64,000 nt of DNA from the NCBI RefSeq assembly GCF_014230085.1, contig NZ_JACHVB010000043.1, forward strand, positions 1 through 64,000, written 5' to 3'. Below are positions 63,941 through 64,000 of this stretch, in pieces. Made by a program: the position numbers and the translations under genes. The stretch comes from Ruficoccus amylovorans. Lineage in GTDB: Bacteria > Verrucomicrobiota > Verrucomicrobiia > Opitutales > Cerasicoccaceae. The notes under the pieces are model-generated. The model saw only the letters and a list, made by a program, of their open reading frames with translations. It ran no database searches and was not told the DNA's origin. The number at the start of each line of letters is the position of its first letter. The first letter of the stretch is position 1.

Positions 63941-64000
63941 TTTTTGAATATCAAAAAACGGGCGGTGTGGCCTGAGTTGCAAGTTCTCGTGGGGTTCATT

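Overview
This is a GC-rich bacterial chromosome segment whose gene content points to Verrucomicrobiota, most likely class Opitutae (inference; no rRNA is present to confirm it). The pointers are a PEP-CTERM protein, a full F-type ATP synthase operon with a very short delta subunit, many small lineage-type membrane and secreted proteins, and abundant hairpin-rich intergenic repeats. About 53 protein genes are supported. I see no rRNA, tRNA, CRISPR array, prophage or antibiotic-resistance gene.

Layout. 0-12 kb: an IS30-type transposase, a rhomboid-like membrane protein, a PFK-like protein with a degenerate active site, an Na/Pi-cotransporter-like protein, a divergent AraC regulator/FAD oxidoreductase pair, purB, an EEP-family hydrolase and an OsmC protein. 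12-20 kb: an overlapping addB-addA-like pair, two HAD hydrolases and recA. 21-28 kb: the overlapping mnmE-mnmG pair carrying three parS-like palindromes, a PhoB/PhoR-type two-component system, trmB and ogt. 28.8-35.5 kb: atpBEFHAGDC. 35.6-46 kb: a MITE-like element, gmk, a methylmalonyl-CoA decarboxylase, two different 6-phosphogluconate dehydrogenases, a GOLPH3/GPP34-family protein, a lipoprotein, a cupin and dnaN. 46-64 kb: a large membrane-anchored protein, cinA, a compact uvrC, a PEP-CTERM protein, a peroxiredoxin, two related two-TM proteins, a DnaJ-like chaperone, holA, a SET-domain protein, two PfkB kinases and proA.

The strongest structural signal is replication and segregation. Two perfect 16-bp parS palindromes lie in mnmG and a 14-bp core copy lies in mnmE. 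The region upstream of dnaN holds several DnaA-box-like sequences beside an AT-rich stretch. mnmG, the atp operon and dnaN are classic origin neighbours, so I infer that the window is close to oriC. No dnaA, parA, parB or rsmG is visible here.

The second theme is non-coding repeats. These are a modular hairpin cassette in five places, a palindromic repeat of about 78 bp in four places, a 154-bp MITE-like element, and short dispersed repeats of a type I recall from other environmental bacterial genomes. Several cassettes begin immediately after a stop codon and may serve as terminators.
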